This document shows, one piece after another, positions 40,552-48,859 of a DNA stretch of 53,658 bases. The stretch is from contig JAEDKN010000007.1 of the NCBI GenBank assembly GCA_016295795.1, forward strand, positions 1 through 53,658, written 5' to 3'. Under the pieces are notes generated by a model. It made no database searches and was not told the DNA's origin. It saw only the letters and a list, made by a program, of their open reading frames with translations. The position numbers were made by a program, and so were the translations under genes. The stretch's first letter is position 1. Each line of letters begins with the position of its first letter. Source of the DNA: Bacilli bacterium. GTDB lineage: Bacteria; Bacillota_I; Bacilli_A; RF39; UBA660.

Positions 40552-41755
40552 GTATCACCACTTCCTTTTTATTCTCTTTACTATTATCCTCTAATAGTTC
40601 TTCTCTTCGCCTTATTTCATTTATTAGTAATATTTCTTTTTTTAACTCATTATTATCAGGGTTATAATGTAGTTTTTCTTTAATTGATTTATATAAATTA
40701 ATAAGGTCTTCTTTTGATGTAATATTATTATTTGCTAATAATATTGTTTGTTCACTTATTCTTTCCATCTTCATTACATCTAATCTCATAGAATAAGAAA
40801 CTCTGTTTGTCTTAATATATTTTGGATAGTTATTTAATAATTTAAGATATTTTATATATCGCATAGCCAACCCTTTACAATTCATTTTAAATAAATTATC
40901 TATAACACTATCTCTTTGAAAATAATTTTTATAATATGTTTTCTTTTCTGGAAGATATAATCCAAGAATTTGTTTCTTTATATTATCAATTGTGTAGTCT
41001 TCTCCAAATCTTCTTTCAATTCTAATATTTCGATCATATTCTAAATCTCTAACACTTAATTTATTTGCTCTTTCAGTAACTTCATAATTCATATTCTCCA
41101 ATATAGTTATGAATTCAGAATATGAATTTGCAAGAGCTATTGCCATATCGACATCTGATTTTGTTTGTTTAGAATAATTACTTTGATCTGACTTCTTTTG
41201 ATAATTTAAATAATTAATTCCTGATTTAGTTTTCTTTTCTTCCATATAACTTAAATGATGTTCTTTGCATATTTGATTACAAAGTCTTCGAAATTCGGCA
41301 TAACTGGTTCTAGTATCATAATATCTTTTCCCATCTATCATCGAAACAGAGTTAATTATAAAATGATTATGAAGATGTTCTCTATCTAAATGTGTAGCAA
41401 CTACTACTTGGAATCTATCTCCCCACATTTGATTCGCAATTTCTATTCCAACACTATGAGCTTCATCTGGAGTTGTTTCTCCTGGTTTATAAGATACAAT
41501 TGCATGAAAAGCAATTATTCCTTTTGTCTTATTGAATCTTTCTTTTGTTTTTATAAACTCTTCTCTTGCTCTAGTTGGATCGCAGTTTATTCCATCAACA
41601 TACAATTTGTTTTCTGTTTTAGAATCTTTTGCTACATAATTTAGTTCCTTATGTAATTCTAAATAGATATCTTCATCTGTTTTTTCACTATTTGCAACAT
41701 AATCAATTACTCTTTTAAGATTATTCTTAACACTTTTTATTTTACAATAAGCCAT
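40535..41755 (-). CDS. MOBP-type relaxase
   Basis: A 406-residue relaxase that nicks at oriT and stays bound to the 5' end. The N-terminal domain has the candidate nucleophile Tyr near residue 19 (RVIDYVANSEKT), GIIAFHAIVSYKPGETTPDE near residue 80 and the metal-binding His triad HLDREHLHNHF at residues 122-132. The C-terminal half is Lys/Asn-rich and helical. It follows mobC without a gap, and pcfB overlaps its end. Relaxase, MobC, PcfB and VirD4 form one block. Confidence 0.93.
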   Translation of the reverse strand: MAYCKIKSVKNNLKRVIDYVANSEKTDEDIYLELHKELNYVAKDSKTENKLYVDGINCDPTRAREEFIKTKERFNKTKGIIAFHAIVSYKPGETTPDEAHSVGIEIANQMWGDRFQVVVATHLDREHLHNHFIINSVSMIDGKRYYDTRTSYAEFRRLCNQICKEHHLSYMEEKKTKSGINYLNYQKKSDQSNYSKQTKSDVDMAIALANSYSEFITILENMNYEVTERANKLSVRDLEYDRNIRIERRFGEDYTIDNIKKQILGLYLPEKKTYYKNYFQRDSVIDNLFKMNCKGLAMRYIKYLKLLNNYPKYIKTNRVSYSMRLDVMKMERISEQTILLANNNITSKEDLINLYKSIKEKLHYNPDNNELKKEILLINEIRRREELLEDNSKENKKEVVIHEPVK

Positions 41756-42070
41756 CTATAAATAATGTCTTCTAATATCATTTACCATACTATTTAAATT
41801 AGCTACACATACTTTTAGTGTATTGTAATCAATCTCATCGAAAGTATTTGCATGTCGTGCAATTTGATTTATATTATTTCCAATATTATTTAGTTTTAAT
41901 AATGAACTTAATAATTCTTTTGAAGGCTTTTCTTTAATTGTTTTCATTCCAGTTAAAGATAGTCTTACAATTTCAGACTGACTTAATCCAGATAACTCAT
42001 GCAATTCTTCGAGTTTGTATGCAAGTTCTGGAGTTAATCTAAATGATTTAATTACACATATCTCAGCCAT
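41756..42070 (-). CDS. mobC: MobC-like relaxosome protein
   Basis: A 104-residue protein with an N-terminal ribbon-helix-helix (IKSFRLTPELAYKLEELHEL, then GLSQSEIVRLSLTG) and a MobC segment (LLKLNNIGNNINQIARHANT). Such proteins bind near oriT and help the relaxase melt the nick site. Good SD (TAGGAGG). Because MobC/relaxase genes usually lie next to oriT, the intergenic DNA just upstream is the first place to look for it. Confidence 0.9.
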   Translation of the reverse strand: MAEICVIKSFRLTPELAYKLEELHELSGLSQSEIVRLSLTGMKTIKEKPSKELLSSLLKLNNIGNNINQIARHANTFDEIDYNTLKVCVANLNSMVNDIRRHYL

Positions 42071-42094
42071 AATTTACCTCCTATTAAAATAAAG

Positions 42095-42165
42095 GGGATT
42101 GGGGATTTCCCCATTGATTAGAATTTGTGGATGTAATACAAATTCAGTACTTGCTAGTAAAAGAT
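42095..42165. other. Candidate oriT region
   Basis: Between mobC and the PcfM-like gene there are two inverted repeats: TGGGGA-TT-TCCCCA (42100-42113) and GAATTTGT-N9-ACAAATTC (42121-42145), followed by CAGTACTTGCTAG. Position and repeats fit an origin of transfer. The nick site cannot be assigned. Confidence 0.35.
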
Positions 42166-42170
42166 AAAAA

Positions 42171-42383
42171 CTACTCTTCAGTAGTATTTTCATCTTCTAA
42201 ATCGGTATTTGGTATTTGTTCCACTTCCATATAAATGGAATCCAAGTTATCTATATCAGCTTCATCATCAGTAACAACTTCAGTTATATATTCTAATGCT
42301 TTTTGCATTGCTTCTTCTTGTGTTGTAGCTTCTATATGATATCCTTTGTTAAATTTAGCTATAACATTTACATAATAATTCAT
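42171..42383 (-). CDS. DpnD/PcfM family protein
   Basis: A 70-residue protein with the DpnD/PcfM pattern (VNVIAKFNKGYHIEATTQEE, AMQKALEYITEVV) and an acidic tail. PcfM is encoded in the pCF10 conjugation operon; its role is undefined. SD AGGAGG. It follows a hairpin at 42412-42431. Confidence 0.75.
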   Translation of the reverse strand: MNYYVNVIAKFNKGYHIEATTQEEAMQKALEYITEVVTDDEADIDNLDSIYMEVEQIPNTDLEDENTTEE

Positions 42384-42411
42384 TGTAATTTCCTCCTATA
42401 AATAATGATAA

Positions 42412-42431
42412 GGAGCCACTGTAGTGACTCC
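42412..42431 (-). terminator. Hairpin between ssb and the PcfM-like gene
   Basis: On the minus strand GGAGTCACT/AGTGGCTCC, a 9-bp stem with one mismatch or G-U pair and a 2-base centre, followed by TTATCATT rather than a clean T-run. It may be a weak terminator or RNA-processing signal. Confidence 0.4.
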
Positions 42432-42441
42432 ATTTATATTT

Positions 42442-42786
42442 TTATTCTCTTTCAGGTGTGTCTTTTGCCTTAGAATTTAAGAATGTGACTTTTTCAGCTA
42501 TAGCATCTATTCTAAATTCTTTAGTGCCATCTTCTTTCTCAAAAGAACTACTCTGAAGTCTACCTCTAATTCCTAAAATATCGCCTTTTTTACAATACAT
42601 AGAAGTGCTTTCAGCAACCATATCAAACGCTTTAAATGAGATAAAGTCTGTGTCATACACTCCATCGGCATTCTTAAAACTTCTTGGAATTGCTAAATTA
42701 ATATTTACATATTTTTTTCCATTCTCTGAATTTTGAACTTCAATATCTCTTGTTAATCTTCCTACTAAAATTATTTGGTTTAACAT
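42442..42786 (-). CDS. ssb: Single-stranded DNA-binding protein
   Basis: A 114-residue SSB with the OB fold (MLNQIILVGRLTRDIEV, YVNINLAIPRSF, FISFKAFDMVAE, KGDILGIRGRLQSSSFE). It is shorter than chromosomal SSB and lacks the acidic DDDIPF-type tip that recruits repair proteins, as is frequent in element-borne SSB. It probably coats the transferred strand in donor or recipient. SD GGGAGG. Confidence 0.92.
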   Translation of the reverse strand: MLNQIILVGRLTRDIEVQNSENGKKYVNINLAIPRSFKNADGVYDTDFISFKAFDMVAESTSMYCKKGDILGIRGRLQSSSFEKEDGTKEFRIDAIAEKVTFLNSKAKDTPERE

Positions 42787-42835
42787 TTAAATTCCTCCCT
42801 TTTTATTCTTTTTTTCTTTAACAAATTTAAGTAGT

Positions 42836-43075
42836 TTATTTTTTTATCTTGCCCTCATTCACCCCCTCTAATCCATTTAAATAAGTGACTAATTTACCTG
42901 TTTTTAAAGATTTTTTTATCCCTATAGCAATGGCAATTTCACTTCTATTCAATCCAGTCTTCATTACAAGCTCATCTGTATCTAATTTTATTATTTTCAA
43001 ATCTGTGTTATATCCATAACTCATGAGTGTTTTAAAGACTTTAAATCTATCCCTAATGACTGTTTCCCTTTCCAT
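42836..43075 (-). CDS. Small hypothetical element protein (79 residues)
   Basis: A 79-residue basic protein starting at the ATG at 43075 (SD TTGGAGG); the frame is open to 43114, but that stretch contains a terminator. The segment LDTDELVMKTGLNRSEIAIA looks like a short HTH-type helix pair. No family recognised. It opens the ssb-mob block, after two consecutive terminators. Confidence 0.65.
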   Translation of the reverse strand: MERETVIRDRFKVFKTLMSYGYNTDLKIIKLDTDELVMKTGLNRSEIAIAIGIKKSLKTGKLVTYLNGLEGVNEGKIKK

Positions 43076-43088
43076 TCTTTCCTCCAAC

Positions 43089-43110
43089 AAAAAAGAGCTA
43101 TTTAAGCTCT
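43089..43110 (-). terminator. Terminator directly before the 79-residue gene
   Basis: On the minus strand AGAGCT/AGCTCT hairpin, six T's, then G-TTGGAGG (the SD of the next gene). Confidence 0.8.
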
Positions 43111-43125
43111 CCAATTATCTCCTTT

Positions 43126-43152
43126 AAAAATCTAAATCATATTTAGATTTTT
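43126..43152 (-). terminator. Second hairpin terminator in the same leader
   Basis: AAAAATCTAAAT-CAT-ATTTAGATTTTT. It is symmetric, so it could work in either direction. On the minus strand it is followed by AAAGGAG and then the next terminator. Confidence 0.65.
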
Positions 43153-43251
43153 GTTCTTTTTATCTTTTTTATTAATTATCATATTATAATAATTGTATTT
43201 TTTCATACACATATCACCCATGATGTATTATAATATTATTCCTTAAAGCAA

Positions 43252-43884
43252 TTAAATCTGCAAATCTGCAATCAACACAATTTGCTTATTTGTGTTATGT
43301 CTACATGTAATTAATGTTAATGTGGAAGCGGTATTATTTCTTTTTACATGGACATTTCCTGTCTTTTCTATATCATATATTTTAACAAATTTATAGTTAT
43401 AAGTTTTACCATTGTAATATATAATTGCTTTATCACCAACATTAATTTTATATAAATTTCTAAAATAAGATATATTTGCTGTACCAGAATGAGCCGCTAA
43501 TAGAACATTACCATTTATAACATCTGGACTATCTGATTCTTTTAAAATTTCAATTCCATATTTAATGTTATTGTATTTACTAGTTTTATATACCAATCCT
43601 TTTTCTAAATTAATTTTAGGTATTTTTAATACAGCGATATAATCATACTTTCCTTTTGATTTTGACTTATCCTTCACATCTTTAGAAGTGGTTTTATCAA
43701 TTTTATCATCTACTAGTTTTTCTTCTTGAGTAAAAAATTCTTTTAAAGCAATTTCTTCTTCTTTCTCTTTTAAAATAGGATTAACAAAATCAATTGATAT
43801 TAAAGAAAATCCAAATATAAAAACTAAAGAGCCAATAACAATATACAAGCACTTCTTATTTCTTTTTATTTTTCTTGCTAGCAT
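43252..43884 (-). CDS. Sortase
   Basis: A 210-residue membrane-anchored transpeptidase: N-terminal transmembrane helix (CLYIVIGSLVFIFGFSLISI), linker, then a sortase domain with His in VLLAAHSGT, the catalytic Cys in LTLITCRHN near residue 194, and the Arg just after it (CRHN rather than the more usual distal Arg). It overlaps the adhesin gene by 29 bases, so the adhesin (C-terminal VPNTE) is its likely substrate. The linker contains DKIDKTTSKDVK, nearly repeated in the membrane protein at 46385. The subclass is uncertain. Confidence 0.88.
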   Translation of the reverse strand: MLARKIKRNKKCLYIVIGSLVFIFGFSLISIDFVNPILKEKEEEIALKEFFTQEEKLVDDKIDKTTSKDVKDKSKSKGKYDYIAVLKIPKINLEKGLVYKTSKYNNIKYGIEILKESDSPDVINGNVLLAAHSGTANISYFRNLYKINVGDKAIIYYNGKTYNYKFVKIYDIEKTGNVHVKRNNTASTLTLITCRHNTNKQIVLIADLQI

Positions 43885-46321
43885 AAATAACTACTCCTGC
43901 TCCAAATATCATTAAACTGACTCCATATAATATATTCTTATATGGTTTATTTTGTTCAGTATTTGGTACATCTATGATTTGCTCATCTTTCATAGTAGCT
44001 TTGATAACTTCATTATCTTCTTTAATTTCAAACCACATTTTTTCTTCATTTAATTCATATCCTTCTGGAGCTTCTTTTTCTAATATATAGAACTTTCCAA
44101 TAGGTAATTTATCTATTATTATTTTTCCATTTTCATCTGTCTTTCCACTATAGATTAAAATATTATCTTCACTATATATTTCTATAGTTGTGTTTGGTAA
44201 TGTTTTTGACTCTGAAAAATCTGTTTTTGTAAACTCTAATTTACCAGTTGGAACATGGTTCTCTAATATAGTTTCATATGTAACAACTGGAGTATATTGA
44301 TCTTTATACTTTAATGTTATTTCATGCTTTGTTTGATCTAAAATATAACCTTCTAAAGTCTCAACTTCCCTAACATAATAATCTCCAAGTTTTAAGTCTC
44401 TGAAATATAATTTACCAGATTCATCAGTTGTTCCACATTGAACTTCTTTATTATCTTTTGTATAAATACAGAACTTAACGCCTCCCAATGCTTCTTGGGA
44501 ATAGCTTAATCCTTCTTTTGTTACTCGAACATTATTACCGACTTTTTCTATCTTTATTTCACCTTTAACAACTTGATTTTCAAAGTCTGTATCAAATATT
44601 ATTCCATATTCAGAATCTGTTCTAAGCTTAGCATTTTCATCAATAGTAAATTCATGAGAATTTTTATTCCATAAATAACCATCAATTATTTGATCAATTT
44701 CTTCTAATTTATAAGTACCCGCCTTTAAAACTTCTGGAGTAATAAATTCACCATTTTTATCAGTTTCAAATTCACATAAAGTCTCTTTATTTGGATATGT
44801 AACTGTTTGGCAGACATATTCATTTGTAGAAGTATTTAGAACTTTGAACTTAATTCCTGCTCTTTTAATTACATCTCTTGTTTCTTTATCAATCTTAACT
44901 ACTCTTAATTTTGCTGTTATTTCAGCATTTGCCAAAACTTTATTGATAATTTCCGTTTTCTTTACTTCTAAAATATAATCTTCTACTTTTTCATGTCCTG
45001 GTGTTGTTGTTAGTTGTCTTACTGTATATGTTCCATAAGGAAGTTCTACAGTTAGTTTTCCTTCCTTATCAGTTTCAACTTCTTGAACTATATTTCCATT
45101 TTTATCAATAAAAGCAAATTTAACTCCAACCTCTGGTTTCATATCTCCAGTTTTATTCTGAGCTATTACCTTTGTTAAGTTATACTTCACTTTTATTACT
45201 TTTTCATAAACACTAATTGAAGGGTTTAAATCTTCTAACGTTATTTCAAATGAATACTTTCTAGTATCTAATTCATATCCGAATGATGGTGTTTCTTCTT
45301 TTAAATAGAATTTGCCAAGGCTAGGAAGATAATCACTTTTTACAGTTCCATCTTCTCTGGTAGTAACACTTCCCACTTTCTTGTCTTTTTCATTAAATAT
45401 TGAATAAGTAGCTCCCTGAAGCGTTGCCTCACCTTGACCCACATTCTCTTTTGTATCATCATCTAATTTATGAACAGTAACAGTACCCCCATTAATTTTT
45501 AAGTTTAATTTTGCTAAAACTGGTTTTGGATCACCAGGCTTAATTATATTTTGACTATCTACTGCATAGAAAATAATTGGTTCTGCACCAAATCTTCTTT
45601 CAGATTTTTCTAATGTAACTTCTCCGGTTCCGACCCCAATGGCTTTTACTACTAAGTTATTACCACTTATTGTAGCATTTACATTGTTTTGTGATTTAAT
45701 TTGATATTTATTTAATACATTATTACCATCTGCTATAGTTTCTGTTTTACCAATAATTGTTTCAATAGTTTTTGTGTTAAAACTTGGCCTTGTATAATGC
45801 TTTGCTAATAGATTCTCTAATTCAGCAAATTTATCTGCAAATATAGAATCATCTCTATCAGCCCCCTGTTGTCCCCATGAATAAAATATATCCATATCTG
45901 GTCTAGTAGTTCTCCAAATTGCAACTTGAGTTACTGAAATCCAATCAGTACTTGTATGATTTCCATATCCATATCCATAATAAGCTAATAATCTAATTCT
46001 ATCGTATTGTGCAGCAGTTAAGTTTTGAGCACCTGCATAATCTTCTGTAGTTAGATTATATATTGCACCATCTTCAATTAAAACCATTGGTTGCATACAA
46101 TATACAATTTGTCCTGTACTATATTGAATTAATGAACGAACTCTTTTCCATCTCATATAACCACTAGGTTCTTTTTTATTAACATAAACTTTTGTCTCGA
46201 TTACATCTCCCTCTACAAAGCCCCCATTATATGTCTCTGCATGTACATTGGTAGTATATACAAAAACACTAATTATTCCTAAGAATAGGAATAATATATT
46301 TCTTAATATCTTATTTTTCAT
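43856..46321 (-). CDS. Thioester-domain/SpaA-type LPXTG surface adhesin
   Basis: An 821-residue wall-anchored adhesin. Signal peptide at residues 1-28 (cleaved after VHA), a thioester domain with Cys75 in IVYCMQP and the TQXA motif at 131-134 (VTQVAIWR), then four or more SpaA/prealbumin-like beta domains (GATYSIFNEKDKKVGSVTTR, GVKFAFIDKNGNIVQEV, GVKFCIYTKDNKEVQCGT, NTTIEIYSEDNILIYSGKT) each closing with a PLGxYYxxE-type strand, a sorting motif VPNTE near residue 786, a membrane helix and KKNKKK. Thioester domains bind host or cell-surface amines covalently. In a conjugative element this could anchor donor to recipient or to host tissue. Confidence 0.93.
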   Translation of the reverse strand: MKNKILRNILFLFLGIISVFVYTTNVHAETYNGGFVEGDVIETKVYVNKKEPSGYMRWKRVRSLIQYSTGQIVYCMQPMVLIEDGAIYNLTTEDYAGAQNLTAAQYDRIRLLAYYGYGYGNHTSTDWISVTQVAIWRTTRPDMDIFYSWGQQGADRDDSIFADKFAELENLLAKHYTRPSFNTKTIETIIGKTETIADGNNVLNKYQIKSQNNVNATISGNNLVVKAIGVGTGEVTLEKSERRFGAEPIIFYAVDSQNIIKPGDPKPVLAKLNLKINGGTVTVHKLDDDTKENVGQGEATLQGATYSIFNEKDKKVGSVTTREDGTVKSDYLPSLGKFYLKEETPSFGYELDTRKYSFEITLEDLNPSISVYEKVIKVKYNLTKVIAQNKTGDMKPEVGVKFAFIDKNGNIVQEVETDKEGKLTVELPYGTYTVRQLTTTPGHEKVEDYILEVKKTEIINKVLANAEITAKLRVVKIDKETRDVIKRAGIKFKVLNTSTNEYVCQTVTYPNKETLCEFETDKNGEFITPEVLKAGTYKLEEIDQIIDGYLWNKNSHEFTIDENAKLRTDSEYGIIFDTDFENQVVKGEIKIEKVGNNVRVTKEGLSYSQEALGGVKFCIYTKDNKEVQCGTTDESGKLYFRDLKLGDYYVREVETLEGYILDQTKHEITLKYKDQYTPVVTYETILENHVPTGKLEFTKTDFSESKTLPNTTIEIYSEDNILIYSGKTDENGKIIIDKLPIGKFYILEKEAPEGYELNEEKMWFEIKEDNEVIKATMKDEQIIDVPNTEQNKPYKNILYGVSLMIFGAGVVIYASKKNKKK

Positions 46322-46345
46322 AAAATCCTCCTAATTTTTTGCAAT

Positions 46346-46373
46346 AAAAAAGTTAGGTCACATATACCTAACT
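46346..46373 (-). terminator. Terminator before the adhesin gene
   Basis: On the minus strand AGTTAGGT/ACCTAACT hairpin with T-run, about 20 bases before the adhesin SD. Confidence 0.85.
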
Positions 46374-46384
46374 ATTAAATTGTC

Positions 46385-47020
46385 TTAATCTCTTTTTAAC
46401 ATTTCTCCTAAGTAACTTCCAGAGTAAGTATATACCTGAATACATGAAACATTTTCGGTATATGCTAATTCTTCAGCATCCTTTATACATAAAGACTCAC
46501 AATTACTAACAGAGCTACAACTTGAAACATTATAATCTACTCTCATCCAGTAATGTACCGGTTTATGATACCAATCATATTCAGATACTCCCAATTCTTC
46601 CCAAGGTTGTTTCTTTATAACAATTACTTTTTCTTCTTCTTTGTTATTGCCATTTTGATCAACAACACCACTCTCGCTGTCTATTTTGTCATTATGTGCA
46701 TTAGGTGCACCAGTATTTGTAGAAGTATTTGAATTTTTTTTATTAGTATTGTTTGATTTAGCTGTTACTTTTTTATTACTAGAAGAATCACTATTTTTCC
46801 ATGATTCTATATTTTCCTCTTTCACTTCTTCAGAAGTGGTTTTATCAATTTTATCTTCTTTTATTTCTTCTATTTTATCATCTTTTTCTTTATATTTTTG
46901 ATTTATAGTATAGGCTATACATTTTATTTTACCTATATTCTCATAAAAAAATATAAAACCACATATTGCAACTATTACTAATAAAATTAGTAAGATTATA
47001 ATAATTATTTTCTTTTTCAT
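46385..47020 (-). CDS. Membrane-anchored Cys-containing surface protein
   Basis: A 211-residue protein: an N-terminal transmembrane helix (IIIIILLILLVIVAICGFIF), a long acidic then Asn/Ser/Lys-rich low-complexity linker (about residues 45-125), and a C-terminal domain with four to five Cys (SSCSSVSNCESLCIKD, VSCIQVYTY). The linker holds DKIDKTTSEEVK, also found in the sortase two genes downstream. It begins the surface module behind its own promoter (47071-47044). The type of domain is unknown to me; disulfides outside the membrane are likely. Confidence 0.7.
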   Translation of the reverse strand: MKKKIIIIILLILLVIVAICGFIFFYENIGKIKCIAYTINQKYKEKDDKIEEIKEDKIDKTTSEEVKEENIESWKNSDSSSNKKVTAKSNNTNKKNSNTSTNTGAPNAHNDKIDSESGVVDQNGNNKEEEKVIVIKKQPWEELGVSEYDWYHKPVHYWMRVDYNVSSCSSVSNCESLCIKDAEELAYTENVSCIQVYTYSGSYLGEMLKRD

Positions 47021-47043
47021 ATTATCATTCCTCTCTAACTTGC

Positions 47044-47071
47044 ATTATATTTAACAATTCTTAAATAACAA
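47044..47071 (-). promoter_or_regulatory. Promoter of the surface module
   Basis: On the minus strand TTGTTA (47071-47066), a 16-base spacer and TATAAT (47049-47044). Upstream lies a repeat-like segment CATACACCATATCATGTAT (47094-47112), similar to one at 43206-43230. Confidence 0.6.
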
Positions 47072-47115
47072 TAGTACAAATTAGATATTCACATACACCA
47101 TATCATGTATATGTT

Positions 47116-48078
47116 CTATCTTTCTCTATCTTTTTGTCGTAAATGTTTAGAGTAAAATTCACATGCTTTAATGACAAAATCTTCTAATTTATCTCTACTA
47201 ACATTTTTAGGAACCACATTAAATAATTTATACTCATCAATTTTAAACTTTTGAATTTGATTTGCTTTTAGAACACCAAGAATAGTTTTTATATTTTCTG
47301 ATTTAAGAATTCCTGCTTTACTAAGATCTTTTAATTTAATAGCTTGTTCTGTACTCGGAGTAATCAAATTATATTCAATATATTCTGCTAACATTTTCTG
47401 CTCATTCTGTTTTAAATATGATAAATAAACGGCAGGTGTCATTGCAATTGATGGATTATAATTTAACTCTGCATTATCTACCATCTGTAATAATTTAGGA
47501 ATTAAATAAGTCAGTCTTATATAGCGATGAATTTGTCTAGCTGAATCATCGGATTGTTCAGACAATATATCGACACTTTTTAACTTGTCGCCAACTTGGC
47601 GAGAAGTTTCGTTGAGTTGGAGATAAGCTCCTTGATGCTTGATTGCATCTAATTTCATCTTATATGCAAATGCTTTTTCAGAAGGTAATATTTTTTCTCT
47701 ATGAAGATTGCTATCTACCATATAAATTGTTGCTTCATCATCAGTAAGATTTCTTACTCTACTAGGTATAGTTCTTAATCCTAATTTTTTACAGGCAAGA
47801 AGTCTTCTATGACCTGAAATCATTTCAAATCTGCCATCGTCTTTTTTTCTTAATATGACGGCTTCCATTAAACCGTTGACTCTTATACTATCTTTTAATG
47901 ATTCTAACTCCTCATTTTCCAGAACTTTAAAAGGATGATTTTTAAAGTTATCAATTGTAGAAATATCTATATCTTCTATTTTTTCTTTTTTTTCTTCATT
48001 TCTTTGTTCTTGAGTTGTATAAAAATCATCTAGATTGAAGCTCATTGGTATTTCTTGTTTTATTCCTGATTCGTTCAT
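47116..48078 (-). CDS. parB: ParB-family partition protein
   Basis: A 320-residue ParB/Spo0J-type protein: the ParB nuclease-like/CTPase domain (NPFKVLE-type box as NHPFKVLENEELESLKDSI, then GLMEAVILRKKDDG, EMISGHRRLLACKKLG) and a following HTH region (SRQVGDKLKSVDILSEQSDD). It may segregate the excised circular element or regulate genes. I see no classical parS. It begins within the end of parA (53-base overlap) with a good SD (AGGAGG). Confidence 0.9.
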   Translation of the reverse strand: MNESGIKQEIPMSFNLDDFYTTQEQRNEEKKEKIEDIDISTIDNFKNHPFKVLENEELESLKDSIRVNGLMEAVILRKKDDGRFEMISGHRRLLACKKLGLRTIPSRVRNLTDDEATIYMVDSNLHREKILPSEKAFAYKMKLDAIKHQGAYLQLNETSRQVGDKLKSVDILSEQSDDSARQIHRYIRLTYLIPKLLQMVDNAELNYNPSIAMTPAVYLSYLKQNEQKMLAEYIEYNLITPSTEQAIKLKDLSKAGILKSENIKTILGVLKANQIQKFKIDEYKLFNVVPKNVSRDKLEDFVIKACEFYSKHLRQKDRER

Positions 48079-48859
48079 CAGATAATACCTCCTTTGCTAA
48101 TTCTATATAACTTTTTGCTACATTACTATCTTTGTCATATGAAAGAATACTCTCTCCCATCCTAGAAGATTCTGCAGCTTTAACTGCCCTTGGTATTTGA
48201 GTATCATATAATTTAAATACTTTCCCATATGATTCTTTTAATTCTTTACTTATTTCTTTTGATAAATTTCTTCTACCATCTACAATAGTTAATACAATAC
48301 CAGCAACATCTAATTTAGGATTAATATTCTTTTTTACTTTAAGAATAGTATTCATCAAATGATTCATTCCTTTTGCAGCCAAGAACTCTGATTGAACAGG
48401 AATTATTACTTTATCCGCACTTGCTAGTGCATTTATTGTTATCATTCCCAAACTTGGCATACAATCAATCAAAACAAAATCATATTTTTCTTTGATATTG
48501 TCTATGCAGTTTTTCATTGTATATTCTCTGCTCATTGCATTAACCAAACTAACTTCCATTGAAGCCAATTCTAAATTAGTTGGAATTAAATCTATGTTTT
48601 CATTATGATGAAGAACTGCTTCACTTGAATTTATTTCTAAATCATTAATACTTCTTCCCATCAATGTAGATAAGGTAATCGGAAGATTATCTGCATTATG
48701 CCATCCCATATATGTAGTTAAATCTCCTTGTGGATCTGCATCTACTAATAACACTCTTCTGCCACTTTTTGCTAATGCTACTCCTAAATTAAATGTGGTA
48801 GTTGTCTTACCAACTCCTCCTTTTTGATTAGCAATTGCAATTACTTCACATTTATTCAC
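48026..48859 (-). CDS. parA: ParA-family partition ATPase
   Basis: A 277-residue ParA/Soj ATPase with the deviant Walker A NQKGGVGKTTTTFNLGVAL at the N-terminus, VDADPQGDLT, Walker B DFVLIDCMPSLGM and the C-terminal helix that binds DNA non-specifically. The frame is open to 48877 (ATG), but I prefer the GTG at 48859 because GAGGGGTGAT precedes it by 4 bases. It overlaps the initiator-like gene by 8 bases. Confidence 0.92.
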   Translation of the reverse strand: MNKCEVIAIANQKGGVGKTTTTFNLGVALAKSGRRVLLVDADPQGDLTTYMGWHNADNLPITLSTLMGRSINDLEINSSEAVLHHNENIDLIPTNLELASMEVSLVNAMSREYTMKNCIDNIKEKYDFVLIDCMPSLGMITINALASADKVIIPVQSEFLAAKGMNHLMNTILKVKKNINPKLDVAGIVLTIVDGRRNLSKEISKELKESYGKVFKLYDTQIPRAVKAAESSRMGESILSYDKDSNVAKSYIELAKEVLSDERIRNKTRNTNELQSR

